In this document: piece after piece, positions 51,942 to 61,183 of the stretch
How the letters are laid out: every line of letters starts with the position of its first letter
Position numbering within the stretch: the stretch's first letter is position 1
Origin: CAZPAV01 sp964584755
GTDB taxonomy: Bacteria; Actinomycetota; Acidimicrobiia; Spongiisociales; UBA5794
Length of the DNA stretch: 64,000 bases
NCBI GenBank assembly: GCA_964584755.1
Contig: CAZPAV010000007.1
Coordinates: forward strand, 7,115 to 71,114
Direction: 5' to 3'
Notes under the pieces: generated by a model
The model's database searches: none
What the model was told of the DNA's origin: nothing
The model's input: only the letters and a program-made list of their open reading frames with translations
Program-made: the position numbers and the translations under genes

Positions 51942-53125
51942 TCGTCCGCCCGCAGGTCGCCGAGGGCGGCGGCCGCCGTGGCGAGGAGGAGGAGGTTGCG
52001 CCCGACGAGGGCGCCGGCCCACCAGAGGGCCGTCGGGGCCCAGAAGCTGAAGAGGAGCGTGGTGAGGCCGACGGCGAGGCCCAGTCGACGCCGCGTCACG
52101 CCGCTCCCCGAGAGTGCCGCGAACGGTGTGGCCCAGAAGAGGAACTGGGCGGAGAGGAGTGGCGAGGCGAGGAGGAGGGCGAGGACGAGCACGGTGAGGA
52201 GACGGAGGGCGCCGGGCCAGGTGAAGGGCCGACGTCGGACGGGCAGGGCGGTGAGCGCGACACCGATCCCGACGAGGGCGTTGAGGGCCGGCGCCCACGT
52301 CCCCACCGCCACGTAGGTGGCCCCGGCGGAGTCGAGGAGGACGAGGTGTCCCCGCCCCGCGAGACGGGCGAGGACGAGCAGGGATCCGACCAGGGTCTCC
52401 ATGTGGATGCCGGTGAAGGCCCGTCCCTGGCGGAAGCCGGGTGTGAGGAGGAGCCCGCCGACGAGGACCGCGGTGAACGCGACGGCGACGGCGGCCCGCC
52501 GCCGTCGCCCCCGCCACCAGTCCGGCACGGCGAGGAGGACGGGCCATCCCTTGGCGGCGATGCCGAGGAGTCCGGCGAGGAGTCCGGCGCCTTCCCTGCC
52601 CTCGACGACGGCGAGGAGCGCCAGGACGGCGAGGAGGGTGGGGAGGGGCTCGAGGCGGAAGAGGACGAGCGGGAACGCCGGCGCCGCCAGGAGGAGCCAG
52701 CGCCCGGCGGCGTCGGGGACACCGAGCCGATCGCCGAGGAGGCGGATCGCGTCGGTGAGGAGGAGGAGGAGCCCCGCGGCGAGGAGGGAGAAGGCGACGC
52801 CGTAGGGGACGCCGGCGAGACGTGTCACCAGCTCCGCGACCGCCATGGGAAGGAGGGCCAGGGGCAGGTGCTCGTAGGGGAGGGTCAGGTAGGGGACGGC
52901 CCCGTGGAAGAGGCGCTCCATGAGGCGGTGGTACACGACCGGATCGCTCGTGAGGATGCCGGCCGCGCCGAAGCCGAACCGCGTCGTCGTCGCGACGGCC
53001 CACCAGAAGGAGGCGGCGAGCGCGAGCGCGGCGAGGACCCGCCGGCGCCGGGGCCGCGGATCGCCGGCGCCGGCGGCCGCCGCGGCGCGGGGGACGACGG
53101 GCGATTCCTGCGTACCCTGGACCAC
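51902..53125 (-). CDS. GT87/DUF2029-like membrane glycosyltransferase
   Basis: A 407-residue membrane protein with 9-11 hydrophobic segments. The first loop, ILTSDPVVYHRLMERLFHGAVPYLTLPYEHLPLALLPM, resembles the D-x-x-Y...G-x-x-PY...YPPL pattern of polyprenol-phosphate-mannose-dependent mannosyltransferases (GT87). The assignment is by pattern only. The start GTG 53125 was chosen as the last good start before the basic run and first helix; the open frame reaches further upstream. It is divergent from the methyltransferase gene and overlaps uvrA at its end. Confidence 0.65.
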   Translation of the reverse strand: MVQGTQESPVVPRAAAAAGAGDPRPRRRRVLAALALAASFWWAVATTTRFGFGAAGILTSDPVVYHRLMERLFHGAVPYLTLPYEHLPLALLPMAVAELVTRLAGVPYGVAFSLLAAGLLLLLTDAIRLLGDRLGVPDAAGRWLLLAAPAFPLVLFRLEPLPTLLAVLALLAVVEGREGAGLLAGLLGIAAKGWPVLLAVPDWWRGRRRRAAVAVAFTAVLVGGLLLTPGFRQGRAFTGIHMETLVGSLLVLARLAGRGHLVLLDSAGATYVAVGTWAPALNALVGIGVALTALPVRRRPFTWPGALRLLTVLVLALLLASPLLSAQFLFWATPFAALSGSGVTRRRLGLAVGLTTLLFSFWAPTALWWAGALVGRNLLLLATAAAALGDLRADDQRASTSRRNLPV

Positions 53126-53161
53126 AAGGAGGCATCGACGCCGGGGAGAGGAGACTGAAGC

Positions 53162-53866
53162 GTGATCGACGACGTGGCGGGCTGGGACGCCATCGCCGAC
53201 TGGTGGCTGGGCGAGGTCGCCGACGACCCCTGCTACCGCGAGCAGGTCCTGCCGCTGCTGGGCCGGCTTCTCGGCGACGCCGCAGGCCCGGTCCTCGATC
53301 TGGGATGCGGCGAGGGTCAGGGGATGCGGTACCTCGGGGGAGACGTCCTCGGGTGCGACCTCTCGGCGCGTCTCCTCCGGCGGGCGCGGCGGGCCGGCCC
53401 GGTGGTTCGCTGTCGCCTCCCCGACCTCTCCTGGCTCGTCGACGGGGCGGTGGCCGCCGCCTACTCGGTCTTCGTCCTCGACCTCCTCGCCGATCTCGAC
53501 GGGTTCTTCCGTGAGGCCGCCCGGGTGACCCGTCGCGGCGGACCGCTGGTGGTGGTCGTCAATCACCCGGCCTTCACGCCCCACGACGCGGGACCCATCG
53601 TGGATCTCGACGGGGAGGTGTTGTGGCGCTGGGGTCGCTACCTCGCCGAGGGCACGAGCCTGCAGCCGGCCGGGTCCCGGCGCGTCCGGTTCCACCACCG
53701 CCCCTTGGGGCGGATCCTCACCGGTGCCGCCGCCGCCGGGTGGTGTCTCGAGGAGCTCGAGGAGCAGGCCCTCGGGCCGGCTGTGATCGCCCGCGAGCCC
53801 GGGTACCACGGTCAGGAGGGCATCCCGCGCATCCTGGGGGTCCGATGGCGCCGGCGGGACGGGTGA
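53162..53866 (+). CDS. SAM-dependent class-I methyltransferase
   Basis: A 234-residue Rossmann-fold methyltransferase of the Methyltransf_11 type. Motif I is VLDLGCGEGQG at about 44-54, then LGCDLSARLLRRAR as motif II and a VFVLDLLADLDGFFREAARV region where motifs III/IV fall. The substrate is unknown. CGTACCCT lies about 50 nt upstream. It is divergent from the GT87-like gene and precedes uvrC; this location does not fix its role. Confidence 0.82.
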   Translation: MIDDVAGWDAIADWWLGEVADDPCYREQVLPLLGRLLGDAAGPVLDLGCGEGQGMRYLGGDVLGCDLSARLLRRARRAGPVVRCRLPDLSWLVDGAVAAAYSVFVLDLLADLDGFFREAARVTRRGGPLVVVVNHPAFTPHDAGPIVDLDGEVLWRWGRYLAEGTSLQPAGSRRVRFHHRPLGRILTGAAAAGWCLEELEEQALGPAVIAREPGYHGQEGIPRILGVRWRRRDG

Positions 53867-53927
53867 GGCGGCCGAGCCCGGGGACGGGTCGTCGCCGCGA
53901 CTCGCCGGCGGGGATACCATCGCGGTG

Positions 53928-55781
53928 ATGGTCCGGCGCCCCGTGCCCTCCGAGATCCCCGACGCGCCCGGCGTGTACCTCTTCCGTGACCCGCACGGCG
54001 CGGTGCTCTACGTGGGGAAGGCCCGGTCGTTGCGGAAGCGCCTGGCGAACTACTTCGTCCGGGATCTCCCGGCGCGCACCCGCGCCATGGTCGAGGCGGC
54101 GGCGACGGTGGAGTGGATCCTCACCGACTCGGACGTGGCCGCCATCATGGTGGAGTACGGGCTCGTCCAGGAGCATCGACCCCGGTACAACATTCGCCTC
54201 CGCGACGACAAGACGTTCCCCCATCTCGCCCTGACGACGGACCACGAGTGGCCCCGGGCCATGGTCACCCGGGGCCGGAAGCGACCCGGCGTCCGGTACT
54301 TCGGTCCCTACGCCCACGCCTACGCGATCCGGCAGACCCTCGATCTCCTCCTCCGGACGTTCCCGGTGCGCACCTGCAGCGACGCCAAGCTGCGACGTCA
54401 CGCGGCGCAAGGGCGTCCCTGCCTCCTCTACGACATCGAGCGCTGCGCCGGGCCGTGCATCGGCGCCGTCACGCCGGGGACGTACGGAGGGTACGTCGCC
54501 GGGCTCGCCCGGTTCCTCGAGGGCGACGGCGGAGAGATCCTGGCCCGGCTCGACCGGGACATGCGGGCGGCCGCGGCCCTCCAGGAGTACGAGCGAGCGG
54601 CACGCCTCCGCGACCAGATGGAGGCGGTCCGGCGCGCCCTCGAGCGCCAGGAGCTCGTCACGGACCGTCCGGAGGACCTCGACGTCATCGCCGTGGAGGC
54701 CGACGAGCTGGAGGCGGCGCTCGTCGTGCTCGTCGTGCGACGGGGGAGGGTGGTGGGGCGGCGCAGCACCATCGTCGACCGGGTGGAGGAGACGACCGAC
54801 GGCGAGCTGCTCGGCACGATGCTCGAGCAGCTCTACGGCGCGGAGCGGCCGCCGCCCCTCGTCCTCCTCCCCCTGGCACCGCCCGATCCCGAGACGTGGC
54901 AGGCCTGGCTGCGCGCCCGGCGCGGCGCCCGGGTCGAGCTGCGCGTGCCCCGCCGGGGCCCGAAGCGTCGTGTCCTCGAGACCGCGGCCGCCAACGCCCG
55001 GGACGTGCTCGCTCGGCACCGGCTCCGTCGCGGCGCCGACCACAACGCCCGGGCGCGGGCGCTCGAGGGCCTAAGGGAGGTGCTGGGACTGGAGGAGCCC
55101 CCGCTCCGCATCGAGTGCTACGACATCAGCACGATCCAAGGAACGAACACCGTCGGCTCGATGGTCGTCTTCGAGGACGGGCTTCCCCGGCCTGCGGACT
55201 ACCGGCGCTTCCGCGTGCGAGAGGTGCCGGGCCAGGACGACTTCGCGGCCATGGAGGAGGTCCTGCGGCGCCGCTTCACCGCGTACCTCCGGGAGCGGGA
55301 GCGACCCGTCGCCGAGCGGGGTCGCTTCGCCTACCCGCCGGCCCTCGTGGTCGTCGACGGTGGGGCCGGACAGCTCGGTCGGGCGGTGAGGGTGCTCGCC
55401 GAGCTGGATCTGACGATCCCCGTCGTGGGGCTCGCCAAGCGGCTCGAGGAGGTGTATCTCCCGGGGCGCGGCGAACCGATCCTCATCCCCCGCGACAGCG
55501 AGGCGCTGTACCTCCTCCAGCGCGTCCGGGACGAGGCCCATCGGTTCGCGGTCGCGTACCACCGCCGGTTGCGGAGGAAGCGTATGGTGGACTCGATCCT
55601 CGACGAGGTCCCCGGCGTCGGACCGGCGCGGAAGCGGCGCCTCGTGCGCCGGTTCGGGTCGCTGAAGCGGATGCGGGCGGCGTCGCGGGAGGAGCTGGCC
55701 GAGGTCGTCCCCCGGCCCGTCGCGGCGACGATCCACGCCAGGCTCCACGGTGACGAGGGGCCGCGACCGGAGGGAGGATGA
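53928..55781 (+). CDS. uvrC: Excinuclease ABC subunit C
   Basis: Makes both incisions in nucleotide excision repair. The 617-residue protein begins with a GIY-YIG nuclease (GVYLFRDPHGAVLYVGKARSLRKRL), then a UVR motif for UvrB (LQEYERAARLRDQMEAVRRAL, about 205-225). The RNase H-like domain (IECYDISTIQGTNTVGSMVVFEDG and VVDGGAGQLG) follows, and a C-terminal helix-hairpin-helix (LDEVPGVGPARKRRLVRRFGSLKRM). Start ATG lies 7 nt after TACCAT (53915-53920); GTG 53925 is an alternative. Confidence 0.96.
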   Translation: MVRRPVPSEIPDAPGVYLFRDPHGAVLYVGKARSLRKRLANYFVRDLPARTRAMVEAAATVEWILTDSDVAAIMVEYGLVQEHRPRYNIRLRDDKTFPHLALTTDHEWPRAMVTRGRKRPGVRYFGPYAHAYAIRQTLDLLLRTFPVRTCSDAKLRRHAAQGRPCLLYDIERCAGPCIGAVTPGTYGGYVAGLARFLEGDGGEILARLDRDMRAAAALQEYERAARLRDQMEAVRRALERQELVTDRPEDLDVIAVEADELEAALVVLVVRRGRVVGRRSTIVDRVEETTDGELLGTMLEQLYGAERPPPLVLLPLAPPDPETWQAWLRARRGARVELRVPRRGPKRRVLETAAANARDVLARHRLRRGADHNARARALEGLREVLGLEEPPLRIECYDISTIQGTNTVGSMVVFEDGLPRPADYRRFRVREVPGQDDFAAMEEVLRRRFTAYLRERERPVAERGRFAYPPALVVVDGGAGQLGRAVRVLAELDLTIPVVGLAKRLEEVYLPGRGEPILIPRDSEALYLLQRVRDEAHRFAVAYHRRLRRKRMVDSILDEVPGVGPARKRRLVRRFGSLKRMRAASREELAEVVPRPVAATIHARLHGDEGPRPEGG

Positions 55782-55784
55782 TCG

Positions 55785-56696
55785 ATGGGTGAGGAGCGAC
55801 CGGAGCGGGGACGGCGGCTCGCCCACGTCGTCGTGCTCACCGGGCTGTCGGGGGCAGGACGGTCGCAGGCGGCGAACGTCCTCGAGGACCTCGGCTTCTT
55901 CGTCGTCGACAACCTCCCCACCGCCCTCGTCGGGGAGGTCGTCGACCGTGCCGGGGTCCCCGAGGGAACCCGGTCGAAGATGGCCGTCGTCGTCGACACT
56001 CGAGGAGGGCTCACCCACGAGGACCTCGAGACCGTGCTCCTCGAGCTCCATCGACGCGGCGTGCGCACCACCGTGCTCTTCCTCGACGCGGAGGACGCGG
56101 TCCTCGTGCGCCGTTACGAGGAGGCCCGACGACCCCACCCCGCGGCGGGACCCACGCTCGCCGAGTCGATCGCGCTGGAGCGGGCCGCCTTCGAGGCGAT
56201 TCGGGGCGACGCCGACATCATCATCGATACGAGCGAGCTCAGCGTCCATCAGCTTCGGGAGCGCATCGAGGAGGCGTTCGCCTCCTACGCGCCGGAACGG
56301 CGGATGCGGGTCGACGTCACCTCCTTCGGGTTCAAGCGGGGGGTACCGCGCGTCGTCGACGTCCTCCTCGACGCCCGGTTCCTGCCCAACCCGCACTGGG
56401 TGCCCGAGCTGCGACCCCGCACCGGACTCGACCCCTCCGTACGCGCCTACGTGCTCGACCAACCGGACGCCGCGGCGTTCCTCGAGAAGGTGACCGACCT
56501 GCTCGACTTCCTCCTGCCGCGGTACGAGGCGGAGGGGAAGTCGTACCTGACGATCGCGATCGGGTGCACCGGGGGACGGCACCGGTCGGTGGTGCTCGCC
56601 GAGGCGCTGGGGGCCCATCTTCGCCGCGGCGGCGTCGAGGTCACCGTCCACCATCGGGACGCGGAACTGGAGGATCATGAGGCCCACCGACACTGA
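55785..56696 (+). CDS. rapZ: RapZ/YvcJ family nucleotide-binding protein
   Basis: A 303-residue P-loop protein. Walker A is GLSGAGRSQA, with Arg replacing Lys as in most RapZ family members (GxxGAGRS). Other hallmarks are GFFVVDNLPTAL, DTSELSVHQLRERI, FGFKRGVP and GCTGGRHRSV. In E. coli RapZ binds GlcN6P and regulates an sRNA; the actinobacterial role is less clear. It starts 3 nt after uvrC, and its end overlaps yvcK by 20 nt. Confidence 0.93.
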   Translation: MGEERPERGRRLAHVVVLTGLSGAGRSQAANVLEDLGFFVVDNLPTALVGEVVDRAGVPEGTRSKMAVVVDTRGGLTHEDLETVLLELHRRGVRTTVLFLDAEDAVLVRRYEEARRPHPAAGPTLAESIALERAAFEAIRGDADIIIDTSELSVHQLRERIEEAFASYAPERRMRVDVTSFGFKRGVPRVVDVLLDARFLPNPHWVPELRPRTGLDPSVRAYVLDQPDAAAFLEKVTDLLDFLLPRYEAEGKSYLTIAIGCTGGRHRSVVLAEALGAHLRRGGVEVTVHHRDAELEDHEAHRH

Positions 56697-57663
56697 GCTC
56701 GAGACGGAAGCGGTCGACCTCCGGCGTCTCGGAGGACCCGCGGTCGTGGCCATCGGTGGGGGGCACGGTCTCGCCCGTGCCCTCCGGGCCATCACCACCT
56801 ACGCCGGCAGCATCCACGCCATCGTGACCGTCGCCGACGACGGCGGGTCCTCGGGGCGTCTCACTCCGGCGCTCGACATCCCTCCGCCGGGGGACATCCG
56901 GCAATGCCTGGTGGCGCTCACCCCGGACGACTCGCCGTGGAGACGGCTCTTCTCGTACCGGTTCGCCGGCGGCGACGTGGACGGGCACGCCCTGGGGAAC
57001 CTCATCATCGCCGCGCTGGCCGACCTCGAGGGGTCCTTCGCCGGGGCGCTGGCGGTCTGCGAGCGGCTACTCGGCACCGTGGGCGAGGTGGTGCCGGCGT
57101 CGCCGGTGCCGCTGCGCCTCGAGGCGACCGTCGACGGCAGACCGGTGGCGGGCCAGGTACGGATCGCCCGCAGCAGGGGACGCATCGAGGCGCTCCGGGT
57201 CCTCCCCGAGACGGCCCGGGCCGCTCCGGAGGCGCTGGCGGCCATCCGCACCGCCGACCAGATCGTCCTCGGACCCGGCAGCCTCTACACCTCGCTCATG
57301 GCGGCGCTCCTCGTGCCGGGGATCACCGCGGCGATCGAGCACTCGGCGGCGCAACTCGTCCTCGTGATGAACCTCACCACCCAGGACGGTGAGACCCTCG
57401 GCATGGACGCCGCCGACCACCTCGGGGCACTGCTGCGGCTGACCGGCGTGCGACCCCCGGCTGCTATGGTCGCCTCCGACGCGCCCGTCGACGTCGCGCC
57501 GCCGCTCGAGGCGGTGTCACTGGACGCCGAGGCGATCGCCACCTACGGCGTGGACCTCGTCACCGCGGACCTCCTCGACCGGGAGGGGACGTGGCCCGCC
57601 CACGACCCCCTCCGACTCGGTACCGTCCTCGGGCGTCTCGCTTCGACCGAACCGGGAAGGTGA
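56677..57663 (+). CDS. yvcK: YvcK/CofD-like gluconeogenesis factor
   Basis: A 328-residue member of the CofD/YvcK family. It has AIGGGHGLARAL, TVADDGGSSGRL, the PPPGDIRQCLVAL segment and LGPGSLYTSLMAAL. YvcK proteins bind UDP-sugars and affect cell envelope and central carbon use. The start is inside the end of rapZ. In most Gram-positive genomes whiA follows; here the stop is only 4 bp from gap, so whiA is missing from this position. Confidence 0.93.
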   Translation: MRPTDTELETEAVDLRRLGGPAVVAIGGGHGLARALRAITTYAGSIHAIVTVADDGGSSGRLTPALDIPPPGDIRQCLVALTPDDSPWRRLFSYRFAGGDVDGHALGNLIIAALADLEGSFAGALAVCERLLGTVGEVVPASPVPLRLEATVDGRPVAGQVRIARSRGRIEALRVLPETARAAPEALAAIRTADQIVLGPGSLYTSLMAALLVPGITAAIEHSAAQLVLVMNLTTQDGETLGMDAADHLGALLRLTGVRPPAAMVASDAPVDVAPPLEAVSLDAEAIATYGVDLVTADLLDREGTWPAHDPLRLGTVLGRLASTEPGR

Positions 57664-57667
57664 GCAG

Positions 57668-58753
57668 ATGAAGGTAGCGATCAACGGTTTCGGCCGCATC
57701 GGCCGGAACTTCTTCCGGGCGGCCAGGGGGGGAGACCTCTTCGCCCAGCTCCGCAAGGCCGTCGTCGGGGCCGATCTCGGCGACGCCGAGGGCATCGCGG
57801 CGACGTGGAGCCGACTGCGCAACGCGTTCGTGGGGTTGGAGATCGTGGCGATCAACGACCTCACCGACGCCGCCACGCTGGCCCATCTCCTCACGTACGA
57901 CTCGGTGCACGGGCGCTACCCGGGGAGGATCGGGCTGCGGGACGGGGATCTCGTCGTCGACGGGACCCGCATCCGGGTGTTCGCGGAGCGGGATCCGTCC
58001 GCCCTGCCGTGGGACGACCTCGGGGTGGACGTCGTCGTCGAGTCCACGGGCGTGTTCCGCACCCACGCCCTGGCCGCGAAGCACCTCGAGGCGGGAGCGA
58101 GCCACGTCGTGGTGAGCGCGCCCATGAAGGATCCCGACCTCTCGATCGTTCTCGGGGTGAACGACGACGAGCTCGACCCGGAGCGGCACCGGATCATCTC
58201 GAACGCGTCGTGCACGACGAACTGCGTCGCGCCCATGATCAAGATCCTCGACGAGGCGTTCGGCATCGAGCGCGGGCTCTTCACCACCGTCCACGCCTAC
58301 ACGAACGACCAGCGGATCCTCGACCTCGTCCACAAGGACCTGCGGCGGGCCCGGGCCGCCGCCCAGAACATCATCCCCACCTCCACGGGCGCGGCGACGG
58401 CGGTGGCGAAGGTCCTCCCGGGGGTGGAGGGCAAGCTCGCCGCGATGGCGCTGCGGGTGCCCGTCGCCGACGGCTCCATCACCGACCTCGTCGTCACGAC
58501 GCGCGATCCGGTGAGCGTCGCCGCGGTGAACGACGCCTTCGCCACGGCCGCGGAGGGCCCGTTGGCGGGAATCGTCCGCTACACCGAGGAGCCCATCGTC
58601 TCCAGCGACATCGTCGGGGATCCCCACTCCTGCGTCTTCGACGCCCTCGCCACGCTCACGACGGGCGATCGGATGGTGAAGGTCCTCGGCTGGTACGACA
58701 ACGAGTGGGGGTACGCCAACCGGGTGGCCGACCTCGTCGGGAAGCTCGCCTGA
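57668..58753 (+). CDS. gap: Glyceraldehyde-3-phosphate dehydrogenase with N-terminal insertion
   Basis: Oxidises glyceraldehyde 3-phosphate to 1,3-bisphosphoglycerate. The protein is 361 residues, about 25-30 longer than usual. The Rossmann start INGFGRIGRNFFRA is followed by an extra segment (about residues 20-54, including LFAQLRKAVVGADLGDAEG) before the regular IVAINDLTD. Catalytic Cys182 is in SNASCTTNCVAP. The YDNEWGYANR end is typical. The insertion lies close to the NAD-binding site. SD AGGTGAG, 4 bp after yvcK; it starts gap-pgk-tpiA. Confidence 0.95.
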   Translation: MKVAINGFGRIGRNFFRAARGGDLFAQLRKAVVGADLGDAEGIAATWSRLRNAFVGLEIVAINDLTDAATLAHLLTYDSVHGRYPGRIGLRDGDLVVDGTRIRVFAERDPSALPWDDLGVDVVVESTGVFRTHALAAKHLEAGASHVVVSAPMKDPDLSIVLGVNDDELDPERHRIISNASCTTNCVAPMIKILDEAFGIERGLFTTVHAYTNDQRILDLVHKDLRRARAAAQNIIPTSTGAATAVAKVLPGVEGKLAAMALRVPVADGSITDLVVTTRDPVSVAAVNDAFATAAEGPLAGIVRYTEEPIVSSDIVGDPHSCVFDALATLTTGDRMVKVLGWYDNEWGYANRVADLVGKLA

Positions 58754-58754
58754 G

Positions 58755-59933
58755 GTGGACCTGCCGACCCTCGACGACCTGGCGGTGGGGGGGGAGCGGG
58801 TCCTCGTCCGGGCCGACCTCAACGTGCCCCTCGAGGAGGGGAGCGTCGCCGACGACTTCAGGATCCGGGCGAGCGTCCCCACGATCGCCGAGCTCCGCCG
58901 TCGGGGCGCCCGGGTGGTGGTGTGCTCGCACCTCGGCCGGCCGGAGGGGCGGGATCCGGCCTTCGGCCTAGCCCCCGTCTCGGCCCGACTGGGCGAGCTC
59001 GGAGGGTTCCCCACGGTGCAGGCGCCGGCCGTCGTCGGTTCGGAGGCGGCGGCCTGTGTGGAGGGAGCTCCCGCGGGAACGGTGGTGGTGCTGGAGAACA
59101 CGCGCTTCGAGCCGGGCGAGACCCGCAACGATCCCGAGCTGGCCGCGGGTCTCGCCGCCCTCGCCGACCGGTTCGTGAACGACGCGTTCGGGACCGCGCA
59201 CCGCGCTCACGCCTCCACCGTCGGGGTGGCCGAGCGGCTGCCGTCGGCCGCCGGACGGTTGATGGAGGCCGAGATCGGCGCGTTCTCCCGCCTCCTCGAG
59301 AACCCGGCTCGGCCCTACGTGGTCGTGCTCGGAGGGGCGAAGGTCTCCGACAAGCTCGGCGTGATGCGGCGGCTCCTGCCGCTCGTCGACCTCATGCTGG
59401 TCGGCGGGGGGATGTGTTTCACCCTGCTCGCCGCAGGCGGGTACGAGGTCGGGGGCTCGCTCGTCGAGGAGTCCCGCCTCGCCGAGGTGCGCGCCCTCCT
59501 CGAGGGCGAGGACGGCGCCAAGCTCCTCCTGCCCGACGACCTCGTCGTGGCGGACCGATTCGCGCCGGATGCCGCGCGCCGGATCGTGGCGGCGACGCGC
59601 ATCCCGGCAGGGTGGATCGGGCTCGACATCGGACCGGCCACGATCGAACGGTTCGCGTCGGTGATCACCCGGGCGGAGAGCGTGTTCTGGAACGGGCCGA
59701 TGGGGGTGTTCGAGTGGGATCGGTTCCGGGCCGGGACGGCCGGGATCGCCGCCGCGGTGGCCGCCTGTCCCGGCTACACGGTGGTCGGGGGAGGAGACTC
59801 CGTCGCCGCGCTGCGTCGACTGGGCCGGGAGGGGACGGTGAATCACCTCTCCAGCGGCGGCGGTGCCGGGCTGGCGATGCTGGAAGGACGAGAGCTCCCC
59901 GCCCTGCGGGCGCTCGAGAGGTGGAGGCGATGA
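58755..59933 (+). CDS. pgk: Phosphoglycerate kinase
   Basis: Makes ATP from 1,3-bisphosphoglycerate. The 392-residue two-domain enzyme has VLVRADLNVPLEEG at the N-terminus, CSHLGRPEG, LENTRFEPGE, VNDAFGTAHRAHAST, the GGAKVSDKLGV segment and the C-terminal GGGDSVAALRRLG. GTG 58755 starts one base after the gap stop codon. It is followed by tpiA with an ATGA overlap. Confidence 0.96.
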   Translation: MDLPTLDDLAVGGERVLVRADLNVPLEEGSVADDFRIRASVPTIAELRRRGARVVVCSHLGRPEGRDPAFGLAPVSARLGELGGFPTVQAPAVVGSEAAACVEGAPAGTVVVLENTRFEPGETRNDPELAAGLAALADRFVNDAFGTAHRAHASTVGVAERLPSAAGRLMEAEIGAFSRLLENPARPYVVVLGGAKVSDKLGVMRRLLPLVDLMLVGGGMCFTLLAAGGYEVGGSLVEESRLAEVRALLEGEDGAKLLLPDDLVVADRFAPDAARRIVAATRIPAGWIGLDIGPATIERFASVITRAESVFWNGPMGVFEWDRFRAGTAGIAAAVAACPGYTVVGGGDSVAALRRLGREGTVNHLSSGGGAGLAMLEGRELPALRALERWRR

Positions 59934-60697
59934 TGCGCAAGGACCTGATCGCCGGGAACTGGAAGATGCACGCCACCCATCTGGAGGCGATCCAGATGGT
60001 GCAGAAGCTCGGCTACCGCCTCGACCCGGCCGACCACGACCGGGTCGAGGTCGTCGTGTGCCCGCCCTTCACCGCGCTCCGCTCGGTGCAGACGGTGATC
60101 GAGGCCGATCACCTGCGGATCCGGCTCGGTGCCCAGGACGTCCACTGGGAGGAGCAGGGCGCGTACACGGGAGAGATCGCGCCGGGGATGCTCGCCAAGC
60201 TCGCGGTGCGGTACGTCGTCGTGGGCCACTCGGAGCGGCGGCGGCTCTTCGGGGAGACCGACGCCGACGTGAACCGGAAGGTGGGCGCGGTGCTCGCCCA
60301 CGAGATGATCCCCATCCTCTGTGTGGGAGAGTCCGCGGAGGAACGCAGCGAGGGCCGGACCGAGGAGATCGTCGGCGCGCAGGTCCGGGGCGGCCTCGCG
60401 GGCCTCGACCCGGAGGCCGTGGCGCGGGTGGTGGTGGCGTACGAGCCGATCTGGGCCATCGGCACGGGACGCACCGCGTCGCCCGGCGACGCCGGAACGG
60501 TGGCCTCCTTCCTCCGGGAGACGGTGCGGCACGGCTGGGGGGACGCCGCGGACCGGGTTCGGATCCTGTACGGGGGGTCGGTCAACCCGGGGAACATCGC
60601 CGGTTTCATGGCGAAGCGGGACATCGACGGCGCGCTCGTCGGGGGCGCGTCACTCGACCCGGACACCTTCGCCGCAGTCGTCCGCTACTGGGCGTGA
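59930..60697 (+). CDS. tpiA: Triosephosphate isomerase
   Basis: Interconverts DHAP and glyceraldehyde 3-phosphate. The 255-residue barrel has AGNWKM (K12), VVGHSERR with the catalytic His, AYEPIWAIGTG with the catalytic Glu, and the phosphate-binding YGGSVNPGN and GALVGGASL. ATG 59930 overlaps the pgk stop; ATG 59933 directly follows. Its own stop overlaps the next gene (GTGA). Confidence 0.96.
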   Translation: MMRKDLIAGNWKMHATHLEAIQMVQKLGYRLDPADHDRVEVVVCPPFTALRSVQTVIEADHLRIRLGAQDVHWEEQGAYTGEIAPGMLAKLAVRYVVVGHSERRRLFGETDADVNRKVGAVLAHEMIPILCVGESAEERSEGRTEEIVGAQVRGGLAGLDPEAVARVVVAYEPIWAIGTGRTASPGDAGTVASFLRETVRHGWGDAADRVRILYGGSVNPGNIAGFMAKRDIDGALVGGASLDPDTFAAVVRYWA

Positions 60698-61104
60698 CCG
60701 GGGCGGGGGCCGAGTCCGGCGTCCGGGGTCGCCATCGGGCCTGGTGCGACTTCGCCGTCACCCGGCGTATCGACTGGAAGCGGGGCAGCCTTCGGGCGCA
60801 CGTCGACGCCGTCGTCGACGCGGTCGGGAGGCGACCCGAGCCGGAGGAGATCGTGCTCGACGCCGACCTCGTGCGGGCCCGGGTCTCGCTCATCCTCGTC
60901 CTCGTCCTCGGCGCGGCCGACGACGCCGAGCTCGCGGTGCGTCGCCTCCTCGCCGAGGCGATCGCCCGCTGCGGCGGCCTGCCCGTCGGGGTGCTCCCGG
61001 AGGCGGAGGAGGCTCGGGTACGGCCCGTCCACGACGGTCCCTGGTCCGGCCTGCGTCTCCCGCGGTGGACGCTGGTGGGTATCCGCCTCGAGGAGCCGGC
61101 ATGA
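60694..61104 (+). CDS. Hypothetical protein inserted in the glycolytic operon
   Basis: A 136-residue protein I do not recognise. It begins with a basic stretch (RRIDWKRGSLRAHVDAVVDAVG), has a hydrophobic core (RVSLILVLVLGAADDAELAVRRLLAEAIARCGG) that could be a buried strand and helix rather than a membrane span, and ends PRWTLVGIRLEEPA. Its GTG start overlaps the tpiA stop, so it is co-translated with tpiA. A role tied to glycolysis is only suggested by position. Confidence 0.65.
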   Translation: MTGAGAESGVRGRHRAWCDFAVTRRIDWKRGSLRAHVDAVVDAVGRRPEPEEIVLDADLVRARVSLILVLVLGAADDAELAVRRLLAEAIARCGGLPVGVLPEAEEARVRPVHDGPWSGLRLPRWTLVGIRLEEPA

Positions 61105-61183
61105 GGAGGGGGACGATTTGAGCGCGCCGGCTCGTTCCCGGATACTGGACGGGGCGGATCACGCGCCGGCCACGGGGAGCGCC

